Counted from the stretch's first letter, positions 42,827 through 51,497 are shown. The stretch is DNA of 64,000 bases from Anabaena sp. 4-3 (GCF_001597745.1 NZ_LUHJ01000014.1:93803-157802), one strand, 5' to 3'. The notes: generated by a model not told the origin, from the sequence alone. Numbers and translations are program-made.

Positions 42827-43225
42827 ATGAAACTATCTTATTATTCACTCTTGAATCTGCCTATGCCTAAAAATAAGCCATCTCAGGCTGATTCAGATAG
42901 ATTTGCCGCAATTGCTGACTATTTTAAAATGCTATCAGAGGCGAGTCGGCTGCAAATTTTGGCTTGTCTTAAATCAGGGCCGATGAATGTGATGGAACTA
43001 ACGGAAGCTACTGGTTTAGGACAAGCAAATCTGTCCAAGCATCTCAAAGCCTTAACTCAAGCGGGAATAGTCACTCGTCAGCCAAAAGGAACGAGTGCTT
43101 TTTATGAGATTTCTGATCCGATGATTTTTGAACTTTGTGAACTGGTGTGCGATCGCATTAGTGAAAGAATACTACAACAAGCCGAACATCTCAAAGCCTT
43201 GCAGAACACAAAAACAATATTTTAA
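42827..43225 (+). CDS. ArsR/SmtB-family repressor, possibly sulfur- or redox-sensing
   Basis: 132 residues. Winged helix-turn-helix: FKMLSEASRLQILACLKSGP (helices 1-2), MELTEATGLGQANLSKHLKA (recognition helix), then the wing GIVTRQPKGTSAFYEI. Three Cys: C47 on helix 2 and C104, C108 on the last helix. A Cys on helix 2 plus one on helix 5 is the arrangement of persulfide sensors SqrR/BigR, whereas classical arsenic ELCVCDL and zinc motifs are absent. ATG at 42827 or 42866 (MPKNK) both possible. It lies at the edge of a block with SQR and low-oxygen D1', and is convergent with psbA. Regulation of that block is inference. Confidence 0.85.
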   Translation: MKLSYYSLLNLPMPKNKPSQADSDRFAAIADYFKMLSEASRLQILACLKSGPMNVMELTEATGLGQANLSKHLKALTQAGIVTRQPKGTSAFYEISDPMIFELCELVCDRISERILQQAEHLKALQNTKTIF

Positions 43226-43230
43226 CCCCA

Positions 43231-43260
43231 TAAAAAAAGCACCCTAATTCTAGGGTGCTA
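43231..43260 (-). terminator. Terminator of psbA (and possibly of arsR)
   Basis: AGCACCCTA-ATTC-TAGGGTGCT stem flanked, on the minus strand, by TTTTTTT. Lies between two convergent stops. Confidence 0.85.
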
Positions 43261-43287
43261 ATCTATGAAGCAGTAAGAACAGAGCAA

Positions 43288-44370
43288 CTAGCTAGCAATG
43301 GCAGGAGCAGCCAAAGCAATAGGTTGAACTTCACCAGAAGCTAAATCTAGAGGGAAGTTGTGAGCATTACGCTCGTGCATAACTTCAATCCCCAGGTTGG
43401 CTCGATTAAGCAAGTCTGCCCAAGTATCAATTGTGCGTCCTTGGTGATCCAAAATCGAGTTATTAAAGTTGAAACCATTCAAGTTAAAGGACATGGTGCT
43501 GACACCCAAAGCTGCAAACCAAATACCAATTACAGGCCAAGCAGCTAAAAAGAAGTGTAAAGAACGAGAATTATTAAAGCTGGCATATTGAAAGATTAAC
43601 CGTCCAAAGTAACCATGAGCCGCTACGATATTGTAGGTTTCTTCTTCTTGACCAAACTTATAACCAGCATTAGCTGATTCTACTTCTGATGTTTCCTTAA
43701 CCAGCGTAGAAGTCACCAAAGAACCGTGCATTGCCGAGAACAAAGCCCCACCAAACACCCCAGCCACACCAATCATGTGAAACGGGTGCATGAGGATATT
43801 GTGTTCTGGTGAAAACACAATCATAAAGTTGAATGTGCCGGAAATACCCAACATCATGCCATCGGAAAAACTACCTTGTCCAATCGGGTAAATCAACAAC
43901 ACAGCAGTTGCAGCCGCAACGGGAGCAGAAAAAGCCACAGGAATCCAAGGACGCATTCCTAAACGGTAGCTTAATTCCCATTGCCGACCCATGTAAGAAT
44001 AGATAGCTAGCAGGAAGTGGAACACAATCATTTGATAAGGGCCGCCATTGTACAGCCATTCATCCAAAGAAGCCGCTTCCCAGATCGGATAAAAGTGCAA
44101 GCCAATAGCCGCCGAAGTCGGGACTACAGTAGCACTAATCAGGTTATTCCCGTAAAGCAATGAACCGGAAACAGGTTCACGGATACCGTCTACATCCACG
44201 GGAGGCGCAGCAATAAACGCCAGAATAAAGACAATCGCCGCAGTTAAAGCAGTAGGAATCAGGATTACGCCAAACCAGCCAATATACATCCGATTTTGCG
44301 TACTGGTGATCCAATTACAGAATCTCTCCCATAAGTTCGCGCTACTGCGCTGTTCTAAAAGTGTTGTCAT
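43288..44370 (-). CDS. psbA: Photosystem II reaction-centre protein D1, low-oxygen D1' type
   Basis: 360 residues from ATG 44370 (an in-frame upstream start at 44424 gives a non-native 18-residue extension). Manganese and cofactor ligands are all present at standard numbers: D170, E189, H190, H198, H215, S264, H272, H332, E333, H337, D342 and A344, followed by a 16-residue C-terminal extension that CtpA would remove after A344. Residues A80, L158 and A286 are exactly the three substitutions (G80A, F158L, T286A) that define D1', the isoform induced under micro-oxic or anoxic conditions in Synechocystis, Thermosynechococcus and Anabaena. Q130 is present. Divergent from the nitronate monooxygenase-like gene, with a palindromic element between. 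Confidence 0.95.
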   Translation of the reverse strand: MTTLLEQRSSANLWERFCNWITSTQNRMYIGWFGVILIPTALTAAIVFILAFIAAPPVDVDGIREPVSGSLLYGNNLISATVVPTSAAIGLHFYPIWEAASLDEWLYNGGPYQMIVFHFLLAIYSYMGRQWELSYRLGMRPWIPVAFSAPVAAATAVLLIYPIGQGSFSDGMMLGISGTFNFMIVFSPEHNILMHPFHMIGVAGVFGGALFSAMHGSLVTSTLVKETSEVESANAGYKFGQEEETYNIVAAHGYFGRLIFQYASFNNSRSLHFFLAAWPVIGIWFAALGVSTMSFNLNGFNFNNSILDHQGRTIDTWADLLNRANLGIEVMHERNAHNFPLDLASGEVQPIALAAPAIAS

Positions 44371-44564
44371 ATTTGGTGATGAGTGCGAATAGAATGGTGA
44401 AATTTTTATAGGAAATAAAACCAATTCGTAATTAAGTAGCTGGCTTTCCCGGAGGGGTACGGGAAGGCTAGCGTTGACGTAAGAAAGTCAGATGCAATCT
44501 GAGTTTTCAAGGAAAGCATCTGTAGCTTTCTGTCAGGGAATTGGTTGAATCCGTCGTATATAAA

Positions 44565-44580
44565 CTATATAACTGTATAG
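44565..44580. promoter_or_regulatory. Candidate operator (palindromic, shared with petC/sqr region)
   Basis: CTATATAACTGTATAG has arms CTATA/TATAG. The complement of 47617-47632 reads TTATATAACTATATAG, 14 of 16 identical. AT-rich imperfect palindromes of this size are typical ArsR-family operators. Confidence 0.5.
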
Positions 44581-44637
44581 CAATACAATTGTCAAGTAGT
44601 AAATTAAAATTTTTTTTGAGTTGGCTGGTATAGAGCC

Positions 44638-44705
44638 TTGTAGGGTGCGTCAGATGTTGAAAATATGTTCATTTGGGCGAAATGATCTTTTCTGACGCAC
44701 CCTAA
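44638..44705. repeat. Inverted repeat, GTAGGGTGCGTCAGA family
   Basis: GTAGGGTGCGTCAGA ... TCTGACGCACCCTA close a ~68-bp unit; same ends as 842-906. Confidence 0.75.
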
Positions 44706-44768
44706 TCCTGGCTGCATGAAAAATCACACCGAGATGATAAAATTACTCCTCAGTTATTTAGTTAATAA

Positions 44769-45863
44769 ATGAGCAAATCTGTCATGTCCCCGATCCTCCA
44801 TCCCTTGCAGATTGGTAAACATATAGCCCGTTATCCCATCGTGCAAGCGGCAATGGCGGTGCGGGTATCTGGCGCGAAATTGGCTGGAGCAGTCGCCAAT
44901 GCTGGAGGAGTGGGGATGATTGCCTCTCTGGGAATCGGGTTAGATTCTCCCTACTATAATCCACGTCAACGGAGTAGTTTTTTTACAGCCAATCGACTGG
45001 CATTAATAGATGAATTGTCCAAAGCCCGCAGTATTAGTCCAGATGGGGTGATTGGTGTCAATATTCTCGTAGGTACAAAAGATTACCCCGTATTAGCTAA
45101 AACCGCAGCAGCCGAGGGAGCAAATCTGATTATTACCGGGGGAGCATTACCGTTAGCTTTACCAGAGTACACCGGCGATAATCCCGATGTTGCCCTTGTC
45201 CCGACTGTAGCCAATGTAGACTCAGCGCAATTTATCTGTCAAACCTGGAAAAGTCGATATAACCGCCTACCCGATGCCTTAATTTTGGAAAATTGCCAGA
45301 AAGTCGGGGGACATTTTACCCAATGTGAACAGATAAACGTTCCAGGGTTTTCTATTGGCTGGGTAATTTCGCAAGTACGAGATTATTTAACCGAGACAAT
45401 GGGTGTGAGAATACCCTTGATTGTCACAGGAGGAATTAGCGATCGCACCGACATTGATCAAATATTAGCAATGGGAGCAGACGGCGTGCAGATGGGTACA
45501 CGCTTCATCACCACCATCGAATGTGATGCCCATCACAATTATAAACAACGTCATCTACATTCCCTAGCAGAAGATATCGTCACCGTACCCAGTCCTGTAG
45601 GAAAACCCAGCAGAGCTTTACGCAATAGCTTTGCAGAGCAAATCATGGCAGAATTATCACCGGAACGGCGATGTATTGCCAACTGTTTAGAAACCTGTCT
45701 ATTCAGAGACAAAGGTAAAACCTATTGCCTACTCAACGCCCTAGCTCAAGCTGCCCGTGGCGACGTAGAAAATGGTTTAATTTTCTCTGGTGCGAATGTG
45801 AGTCAAAATCAGCGTATCATGTCTGTAGCTGAACTGATGGCAGATTTGACCGCCAAGGTTTAG
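44769..45863 (+). CDS. Nitronate monooxygenase / 2-nitropropane dioxygenase-like FMN enzyme
   Basis: 364 residues. TIM barrel with the FMN site: PIVQAAMAVRVSG at strand 1, GANLIITGGALPLA, and the phosphate loop LIVTGGISDRTDIDQ plus GADGVQMGTRF. The catalytic-His region of class I enzymes reads NCQKVGGHF here. It has a Cys-rich C-terminal section (RRCIANCLETC, KTYC), seen in a subgroup of family members and not in classical nitronate monooxygenases. Related folds include FabK, so the reaction is uncertain. Divergent from psbA across the candidate operator; its 3' end overlaps the opposite flavoprotein gene by 47 bases. Confidence 0.8.
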   Translation: MSKSVMSPILHPLQIGKHIARYPIVQAAMAVRVSGAKLAGAVANAGGVGMIASLGIGLDSPYYNPRQRSSFFTANRLALIDELSKARSISPDGVIGVNILVGTKDYPVLAKTAAAEGANLIITGGALPLALPEYTGDNPDVALVPTVANVDSAQFICQTWKSRYNRLPDALILENCQKVGGHFTQCEQINVPGFSIGWVISQVRDYLTETMGVRIPLIVTGGISDRTDIDQILAMGADGVQMGTRFITTIECDAHHNYKQRHLHSLAEDIVTVPSPVGKPSRALRNSFAEQIMAELSPERRCIANCLETCLFRDKGKTYCLLNALAQAARGDVENGLIFSGANVSQNQRIMSVAELMADLTAKV

Positions 45864-46824
45864 CACCGACAGCACGGCGAATATTTCGCCAAATCTGCGT
45901 TGCCGCCAATGCGCCATCACCCGCAGCAACCACCACTTGATTTAAGCCTACCTTCAAGTCACCAATCGCAAAAATGCGCGGGTGAGAAGTTTGACCCATC
46001 TGATCTGTTATTAAATATCCCCCTTTTTTCTCCAAATTGAAACCTTCTAAATAGGTATTGTGGTAGCGCGAACCCATAGAAATTAAACCAGTTTCCAACT
46101 CAACCACAGTACCATCCAGCAATTCCACACCCGTCATCTGATGGTTTTTCCCCAAAAATTGCTTAATTGGAGTTTCCACCAAACGATAACCATGCTGCTG
46201 TAACTGAGAACGCAATTCTGCGCTCACCGTAAACAATCCATGAGTGAAGATAGTAATGTAGGGAGTAAACCAACTGAGATTAAACACCATTTCCTCAATA
46301 CTGGCTTCACTCCCCGCAAAAAACCCGCATTGTTTATCAGCCATTTCATAGCCATCGCAAACCATGCAAACGTGCAAATTATAGCCAGCGTATTCAAACA
46401 CATTCTGCATATTTTCCAAAGGAGGCAGATGGTCAATAATACCACTAGCAGCAATCAGATACTTAGAACGCAACACAGAATAAACACTGTTTTGACGACC
46501 GACTTTTACCCGCACAGCAAAAGTATCGCCCTCGTCCACCACCTCGTCAACATAAGCATTTAAAAAATCTCCATCCAAAGATTCATAATGCTTTTTACCC
46601 TGTTGCAACAACACACGACCAGGAGTATCTGGAGGCAACCCCAGATAGTTATGTAACTCTTGCATCCAGAAAGAACGCGCTTTTCCCTTGTCAATAACTA
46701 GACTAGAAAGCAAATATCTTTGTAGATAGATTCCCGCAGAAAGCCCCCCAGCACCACCACCAACGATAATGGCATCATAAACATGGTCAACACGTTCCGA
46801 AAGATTAGCCTTTGATAATCGCAT
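45817..46824 (-). CDS. Thioredoxin-reductase-like FAD flavoprotein with CMVC active site
   Basis: 335 residues. FAD-binding GGGAGGLSAGIYLQR at the N-terminus; the redox pair CMVCDGYE corresponds to the CATCDG disulfide of bacterial thioredoxin reductase; FAIGDLKVGLNQVVVAAGDG is the C-terminal FAD motif. The NAD(P)H region (GFFAGSEASIEEMVFNLSWF) keeps GxxxS but lacks the basic HRRDxxRA signature of NADPH-dependent TrxB, so the electron donor may differ (ferredoxin or NADH). It may reduce a dithiol protein, or a sulfur species in this block (inference). Convergent overlap with the preceding gene. Confidence 0.82.
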   Translation of the reverse strand: MRLSKANLSERVDHVYDAIIVGGGAGGLSAGIYLQRYLLSSLVIDKGKARSFWMQELHNYLGLPPDTPGRVLLQQGKKHYESLDGDFLNAYVDEVVDEGDTFAVRVKVGRQNSVYSVLRSKYLIAASGIIDHLPPLENMQNVFEYAGYNLHVCMVCDGYEMADKQCGFFAGSEASIEEMVFNLSWFTPYITIFTHGLFTVSAELRSQLQQHGYRLVETPIKQFLGKNHQMTGVELLDGTVVELETGLISMGSRYHNTYLEGFNLEKKGGYLITDQMGQTSHPRIFAIGDLKVGLNQVVVAAGDGALAATQIWRNIRRAVGAKPWRSNLPSVQLQT

Positions 46825-46859
46825 ATCCTCACTTCTTTCCTATGGAATCAGTAAAAACT

Positions 46860-47035
46860 TCTCCGCGTACCCACCGTACCCCTACGGGGAAGCAAGCTAC
46901 GCGCAGCGTCTCCGTTAGGAGAAGTTCTGATGTCTACGACAAGCCGCTTGCGCGTCTACGGCGGTTCGTCGTAAGGCGTTCCCGCAGGGTAGCCGCCGCT
47001 CAGACTTCTCTTTGCGCTTACTTTGCCTACCTGGA
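46860..47035. repeat. GC-rich repeat patch
   Basis: Contains CCGTACCCCTACGGGGAAGC, GCGCAGCGTCTCCGTTAGG and CGTAAGGCGTTCCCGCAGGG, the GC-rich palindromic units common in Nostoc genomes, filling the flavoprotein-petC gap. Confidence 0.7.
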
Positions 47036-47039
47036 GCGT

Positions 47040-47576
47040 TTAAACCCACCAAGGCTTTTCACCAGTGCGGGGGTCAATCTCACGCCAAGGCGAAACCCAA
47101 ATGTAATTCTCCTTAACCTCAACATGAACCAACTTCAGAGGACGATTAGCAGGGCCACGTTGTACAGAACCTTGGGCATCATAGCGTGAACCATGACAAG
47201 GACATTGGAACTGTTCATCAACAGAATTCCAAGGAAAAGTACAACCCAAATGGGTACAGTTATTAACAATACCCACCTCATCAAGAGTGCCATCCTCTTT
47301 CAGAGTTAAATAAGTAGGCTCACCAGCCAGCCCAGCAATTAAAGCCCTTGTTCCTGGTGCTTCCGCTAAAATTTGGCTGGCTGGGATAGGACGACCCATT
47401 TTGTCTTTAGCGAGGATGCTACCCTCTGCATCAGTGCTTTCGGCTGGAGGGATAAAAAACTTAGTCGCTGGATATAAGGCAGCACTAGCTGTAGCAGCAA
47501 CCATCGCTCCAGTAAAGAAGTTAAGCAGTTGCCGCCTGGACATAGAAGGATTGGGTAGACTTAAGCTATCGTCCAT
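47040..47576 (-). CDS. petC: Cytochrome b6f Rieske iron-sulfur protein paralogue
   Basis: 178 residues. Tat-like N-terminus MSRRQLLNFFTGAMVAATAS then one membrane anchor. Cluster-binding loops CTHLGC and CPCHGS are intact (two Cys, two His, plus the disulfide Cys). C-terminus RTGEKPWWV as in normal PetC. The sequence between differs clearly from the major cyanobacterial PetC. Nostocales carry several petC copies, and minor Rieske forms are thought to serve special conditions. Its position next to SQR and D1' suggests a b6f form for low-oxygen or sulfide-driven electron flow (inference). The start could be M1 at 47576 or M12 just before the twin Arg. Confidence 0.9.
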   Translation of the reverse strand: MDDSLSLPNPSMSRRQLLNFFTGAMVAATASAALYPATKFFIPPAESTDAEGSILAKDKMGRPIPASQILAEAPGTRALIAGLAGEPTYLTLKEDGTLDEVGIVNNCTHLGCTFPWNSVDEQFQCPCHGSRYDAQGSVQRGPANRPLKLVHVEVKENYIWVSPWREIDPRTGEKPWWV

Positions 47577-47900
47577 AAACTATTTCACTCTTTACTAATC
47601 TTCAACTATTATACTACTATATAGTTATATAAATTCTCAAGGAGTTTCTCAACTCAAACAATTTCTTTTTCCCAGTCACCAGCACCGAGTACCAACTGAT
47701 GACTTTCTGTTGAAGTCAGTATCTTAATTAAAAGTAATACATCACTTCTGAGAAATGACGAATGATAATAATAGAGATAAATCTATGATACGGCACACCC
47801 AAATCCCCTATGAAAAATCTTCTGTTCACTTCCTTAGCCTCTAGCCTAAGCACCCCTATTTTCACCAGTTAAACAATCAAATATTTGGAGATTTCCTGCA
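47577..47900. other. Divergent regulatory region petC / sqr
   Basis: 324 bases between petC (minus) and the SQR gene (plus). Holds the operator candidate at 47617-47632, close to the petC start, and AT-rich DNA; GGAG at 47887-47890 precedes the SQR ATG. Confidence 0.55.
47617..47632. promoter_or_regulatory. Candidate operator shared with the psbA region
   Basis: CTATATAGTTATATAA; its complement matches 44565-44580 at 14 of 16 positions. It lies about 40 bases upstream of the petC start codon, where a repressor could block transcription. Confidence 0.5.
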
Positions 47901-49202
47901 ATGGCTCACATTGTCATCATCGGTGCAGGGTTGGGTGGTTTACCCACCGCTTATGAATTACGGCATATTCTTCCAAGGCAACATCAACTTACTGTAATTT
48001 CAGAGTCACCAAACTTTACATTTATTCCTTCATTGCCTTGGGTAGCACTGGGTTTAACTTCTCTGGACTCTGTTCAGATTAGTCTGGAACACCGATTGAG
48101 ACAAAGGGGTATTAACTGGATACAGGGGCGAGTAGATCAATTAAATCCTGATACACAACAGATATGCTGTGGTGAGCAAACCATTGTCTACGATTATCTG
48201 ATTATTGCCACAGGTGGAGAACTAGCACTGGATGCGTTACCTGGACTTGGCCCCGATGGATATACGCAATCAGTTTGTAATCCTCATCATGCTTTGATGG
48301 CACTCAAAGCGTGGCAGAAATTTCTGCAAGCACCAGGGCCGATAGTAGTAGGGGCGTTACCGAAAACGAGTTGTCTAGGCCCTGCCTACGAATTTGCGCT
48401 GTTAATAGACTACGTTCTACGCCAGCAGGGTTTACGAAAACAGGTATCAATTACTTTTGTGACTCCAGAACCCTATGCGGGACACTTGGGTATTGGTGGT
48501 ATGGCTAATTCTGCCGAGGTGGTGAAAAAAATCATGGCAGAACGAGATGTGGAAGTTATTGAAAATGCCCAAATTAAGGCAATTGCAGCCAATCAGATTC
48601 ATTTAGGAAATGGCCGAGTATTGCCCTTTGCTTACTCCATGCTATTACCACCCTTCCGAGGGCCGCATTTTGTGCGCCAAGTGCCAGGATTAGGTAATCA
48701 GGATGGTTTCATTCCCGTATTGCCCACATACAGACATCCTGAATATCCTTCAATTTACGCGGTAGGTGTAGTTGTACAGCTAAAACCGCCAGAGGAAACA
48801 CCTATACCATTAGGAGTACCAAAAACTGGACAGATGACGGAAGCAATGGGCATGGCAGTGGCACATAATATTGCCATTGAACTAGGGGTAATTTCTGCCC
48901 AACCAGTAACTCCAACACTTGATGCTATTTGCTTTGCTGACTTTGGCAACACAGGAATTTTATTTCTTGCTAACCCGGTGTTACCTGATGTAGTCACAGG
49001 CAAACGTCGGCGGGCTGTAGCCTTGAGTGGGGCTTGGGTAAGTTGGGCAAAAAGTGCGTTTGAGAAGTATTTTTTAGCCAAAATGCGTTTTGGGACTGCT
49101 GTACCTTGGTTTGAAAGGATAGGGTTGAAATTCTTGGGATTATCGTTAGTGAAACCTATTCAAGTACAGAGTAGTGGAAACATCAGCCAAGAAATTTCTT
49201 GA
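47901..49202 (+). CDS. sqr: Sulfide:quinone oxidoreductase family flavoprotein
   Basis: 433 residues. FAD-binding IGAGLGGLPTAYEL at the N-terminus and YLIIATGGE. The three Cys of active SQR are at C126, C158 (in GALPKTSCLGPAYEF) and C344 (in CFADFGNTG); the 32-residue spacing of the first two equals that of the characterised Acidithiobacillus enzyme (128/160/356). VPKTGQMTEAMGMAVAHNI is the quinone-side helix region. The C-terminus (SWAKSAFEKYFLAKMRFG) is amphipathic and likely attaches to the membrane. It should oxidise sulfide to polysulfide or sulfane sulfur and reduce plastoquinone. SQR subtype not assigned. Ferritin-like gene follows 50 bases downstream. Confidence 0.87.
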   Translation: MAHIVIIGAGLGGLPTAYELRHILPRQHQLTVISESPNFTFIPSLPWVALGLTSLDSVQISLEHRLRQRGINWIQGRVDQLNPDTQQICCGEQTIVYDYLIIATGGELALDALPGLGPDGYTQSVCNPHHALMALKAWQKFLQAPGPIVVGALPKTSCLGPAYEFALLIDYVLRQQGLRKQVSITFVTPEPYAGHLGIGGMANSAEVVKKIMAERDVEVIENAQIKAIAANQIHLGNGRVLPFAYSMLLPPFRGPHFVRQVPGLGNQDGFIPVLPTYRHPEYPSIYAVGVVVQLKPPEETPIPLGVPKTGQMTEAMGMAVAHNIAIELGVISAQPVTPTLDAICFADFGNTGILFLANPVLPDVVTGKRRRAVALSGAWVSWAKSAFEKYFLAKMRFGTAVPWFERIGLKFLGLSLVKPIQVQSSGNISQEIS

Positions 49203-49252
49203 AGAAAAATACAGCATGAAATTTTCTCTGACTAAAAAATGAGGAAGAAATT

Positions 49253-49771
49253 ATGAATTGTCAAAGAAACCGCCGCAGACATCATCAAATAAGTGGTTTG
49301 TGTGCTGTGGCGATCGCCTCTAGCACTACTAGCACTACCAGCCCAACTACCGCTTATAATCCAAGTACGGAGTTGAATGCCAAAACCCAACAGGCAATGA
49401 TTGATGCTATCAACGATGAATATTACGCCCGTGCTTTTTACACAGCAGTAATTAACAAATTTGGTGCAGTGCGTCCGTTTAGTAACATTGTTCACGCTGA
49501 AGATAGACACGTTTCTTTGTGGAATCACCTATTTACTAAATACGGGCTGCCCATTCCTCCTGATACATTTATGGGCAATGTCCCAGCACCCGATACTCTA
49601 CAAACTGCGTGTCAAGCGGGAGTAGAATCAGAAATAGCCAATGTTCAGATGTATGACCGCTTTTTAGAATTTGTTCAAGAAGCAGATTTACGAAATGCTT
49701 TCACCCAACTCCGTCATGTTTCTCAAAATAACCATCTTCCGGCTTTTCAACGTTGCGTTAGTCGTTATTAG
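49253..49771 (+). CDS. Ferritin-like DUF2202 protein
   Basis: 172 residues. Four-helix-bundle ferritin-like domain from about residue 40: INDEYYARAFYTAVINKFG supplies the first Glu ligand, NIVHAEDRHVSLW the ExxH pair, then ESEIANVQMYDRFLEF and LRHVSQNNHLPAF the second set. The Glu/His pattern could hold a di-iron site. The N-terminus is basic and Thr/Ser-rich with an odd short hydrophobic stretch (ISGLCAVAIASSTTS), perhaps a weak export signal; GGAAG six bases before the ATG. Same direction as SQR, 50 bases after it, so probably cotranscribed. Possible role: iron storage or peroxide/oxygen removal. Confidence 0.75.
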   Translation: MNCQRNRRRHHQISGLCAVAIASSTTSTTSPTTAYNPSTELNAKTQQAMIDAINDEYYARAFYTAVINKFGAVRPFSNIVHAEDRHVSLWNHLFTKYGLPIPPDTFMGNVPAPDTLQTACQAGVESEIANVQMYDRFLEFVQEADLRNAFTQLRHVSQNNHLPAFQRCVSRY

Positions 49772-49837
49772 GGAATGGGGAATAGGGAAAAACGATTTTC
49801 TTGGTTCTGCTTTGTGTAGATTTTTGTGAAAATAATT

Positions 49838-49870
49838 AAACGCAGATGAACGCAGATGAACGCAGATGAA
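49838..49870. repeat. Tandem repeat (AACGCAGATG)3
   Basis: Three 10-base units AACGCAGATG directly after each other, between the ferritin-like and pentapeptide genes. Confidence 0.8.
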
Positions 49871-49937
49871 TCTGTGTTCTATTCGTTTGTAATCCGCTAT
49901 AATTTCTGTTCTTAAACTTTTAATCTTTTTGAATTTA

Positions 49938-50654
49938 ATGATGGATTTGGATAATATTCTCAAACAGTATGCTGCTGGAGAACGGAATTTTCAGCGAGTC
50001 AATTTACAAGAAGCTGAATTAACAAATGTCAACTTGACAGGTGCAGATTTTAGTTATGCTGATTTGCGTCAGACGCGCTTGGGAAAAACTAACCTCAGCC
50101 ATGCTTGTCTACAGTCAGCCGACTTGAGTGAATCGATTCTTTGGGGAATAGATTTGAGTGCGGCAGACTTATATCATGCCATTCTCAGGGAAGCTGATTT
50201 GACAGGTGCAAAGTTAATTCAAACTCGTTTGGAATCCGTAAACTTAATTAAAGCTAGTTTATGTGGGGCAAATTTAACTGGTGCAAATCTCTCTGGTTCT
50301 TTGCTATTTCAAGCAGATTTGCGTCCTAGTTCCAACCAGCGCACAGATTTGGGATATGCCATTTTGACTGGGGCAGATTTGAGTTACGCTGACTTGAGAG
50401 CAGCTACTCTACATCACGCCAACTTAGATAAAGCAAAATTGTGTCGGGCAAATCTGGGTAAAACAATTCAATGGGGAAATTTAGCGGCGGATTTAACTGG
50501 AGCTAGTTTGCAAGGTGCAGACCTGAGTTACGCTAATTTAGATAGTGCCATTCTTCGCCAAGCAAATCTGCAAGGGGCAGATTTAACAGGAGCAATCCTC
50601 ACAAATGTAGAATTAGAAGGGGCAATCATGCCTGATGGTACGGTTCATGAATAG
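49938..50654 (+). CDS. Pentapeptide-repeat protein, 238 aa
   Basis: From residue 20 on, nearly continuous A(D/N)LxX repeats: LTGADFSYADLRQTRLGKTN, LREADLTGAKL, CGANLTGANLSGSLLFQADL, LQGADLSYANLDSAILRQAN and so on, about 35 units with one interruption (RPSSNQRTDLGYA). This should fold as a right-handed four-sided beta helix, entirely soluble. ATG at 49938 or 49941 preferred to the TTG at 49929. Such proteins are abundant in cyanobacteria; functions are mostly unknown, and no gyrase-protection feature is evident. Ends inside a TTAGTCA repeat: the stop is directly followed by it. Confidence 0.88.
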   Translation: MMDLDNILKQYAAGERNFQRVNLQEAELTNVNLTGADFSYADLRQTRLGKTNLSHACLQSADLSESILWGIDLSAADLYHAILREADLTGAKLIQTRLESVNLIKASLCGANLTGANLSGSLLFQADLRPSSNQRTDLGYAILTGADLSYADLRAATLHHANLDKAKLCRANLGKTIQWGNLAADLTGASLQGADLSYANLDSAILRQANLQGADLTGAILTNVELEGAIMPDGTVHE

Positions 50655-50706
50655 TCATTAGTCATTAGTCATTAGTCATTGGTCATTGGTCATTGGTCAT
50701 TAGTTA
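50654..50706. repeat. Heptameric tandem repeat (TTAGTCA)n/(TTGGTCA)n
   Basis: Seven to eight units, the later ones drifting to TTGGTCA, between two convergent genes. Confidence 0.9.
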
Positions 50707-50726
50707 TTCTCCCCTACACCCTTAAA

Positions 50727-51497
50727 TTAGGGAAATTTTCGCTCTCGCACATCTACAGCGTAATCTTGTACAGCTTTGGTAATTGTTTCTCGCAGATTAG
50801 AATAAACTTTGGCGAAAGGTGGCTGTTTTTCTGATAGACCTAGTACATCAGAGGTAACTAAGACTTGACCATCACAGTGAGAACCTGCACCAATACCAAT
50901 GGTGGGAATGCTGAGTTTTTGTGTAATCTGACTTGCCAAATCCGGGGGAATATGCTCTAAGACAATGGAAAATACACCAGCTTGTTCGAGGGCGATCGCT
51001 TCGTTTAAAATTCTTTGGGCTGTTTCCTCAGTTTTTCCCTGTTGTCGCAAACCCAATTGATGAATTGACTGGGGTGTTAAACCCACATGACCCATCACCG
51101 GAATACCCGCCTGTACCAACCGTGCTACAGTTTCCACCATTGCCGGATAACCACCTTCTAACTTCACGGCTTGCGCTCCAGTTTCCTTTAATACTCGCCC
51201 AGCCGAATGTATTGCTTGAGAGATGCTTTCTTGATAGGTGAGAAACGGTAGGTCTACCACAACTAAGGCACGTTTTACACCCCGACGTACAGCCTTAGCA
51301 TGGTGTAGCATTTCTTCTAGGGTAATGGGCAGCGTGGTTTGATAACCCAAAACTACAGCCATCGAGTCCCCGACTAAGATTAAGTCTACACCAGCCGCAT
51401 CGAGAATGTGAGCGATCGCATAATCCCATGCGGTCAACGCCACTATTGCGCGTCCCTGTTGTTTCCATTGAATTAATTGCTGGGTAGTAACTGCCAT
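50727..51497 (-). CDS. panB: 3-methyl-2-oxobutanoate hydroxymethyltransferase
   Basis: First step of pantothenate/CoA synthesis: adds a hydroxymethyl group from methylene-THF to alpha-ketoisovalerate. 256 residues. Metal and substrate motifs [30 protein letters not shown], and [18 protein letters not shown] are intact. Normal length and start. Upstream are (GGAGCAGAGG)-type and TTGAATT repeats. No panC adjacent. Confidence 0.95.
   Translation of the reverse strand: MAVTTQQLIQWKQQGRAIVALTAWDYAIAHILDAAGVDLILVGDSMAVVLGYQTTLPITLEEMLHHAKAVRRGVKRALVVVDLPFLTYQESISQAIHSAGRVLKETGAQAVKLEGGYPAMVETVARLVQAGIPVMGHVGLTPQSIHQLGLRQQGKTEETAQRILNEAIALEQAGVFSIVLEHIPPDLASQITQKLSIPTIGIGAGSHCDGQVLVTSDVLGLSEKQPPFAKVYSNLRETITKAVQDYAVDVRERKFP

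Larger units (their letters stand above)
44371..44768. other. Divergent regulatory region psbA / nitronate monooxygenase-like gene
   Basis: 398 bases. Contains a GC-rich repeat (GGAGGGGTACGGGAAGGCTAGC, in two halves, about 44455-44477), the palindromic operator candidate at 44565-44580 and the repeat at 44638-44705. No gene. Confidence 0.6.
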
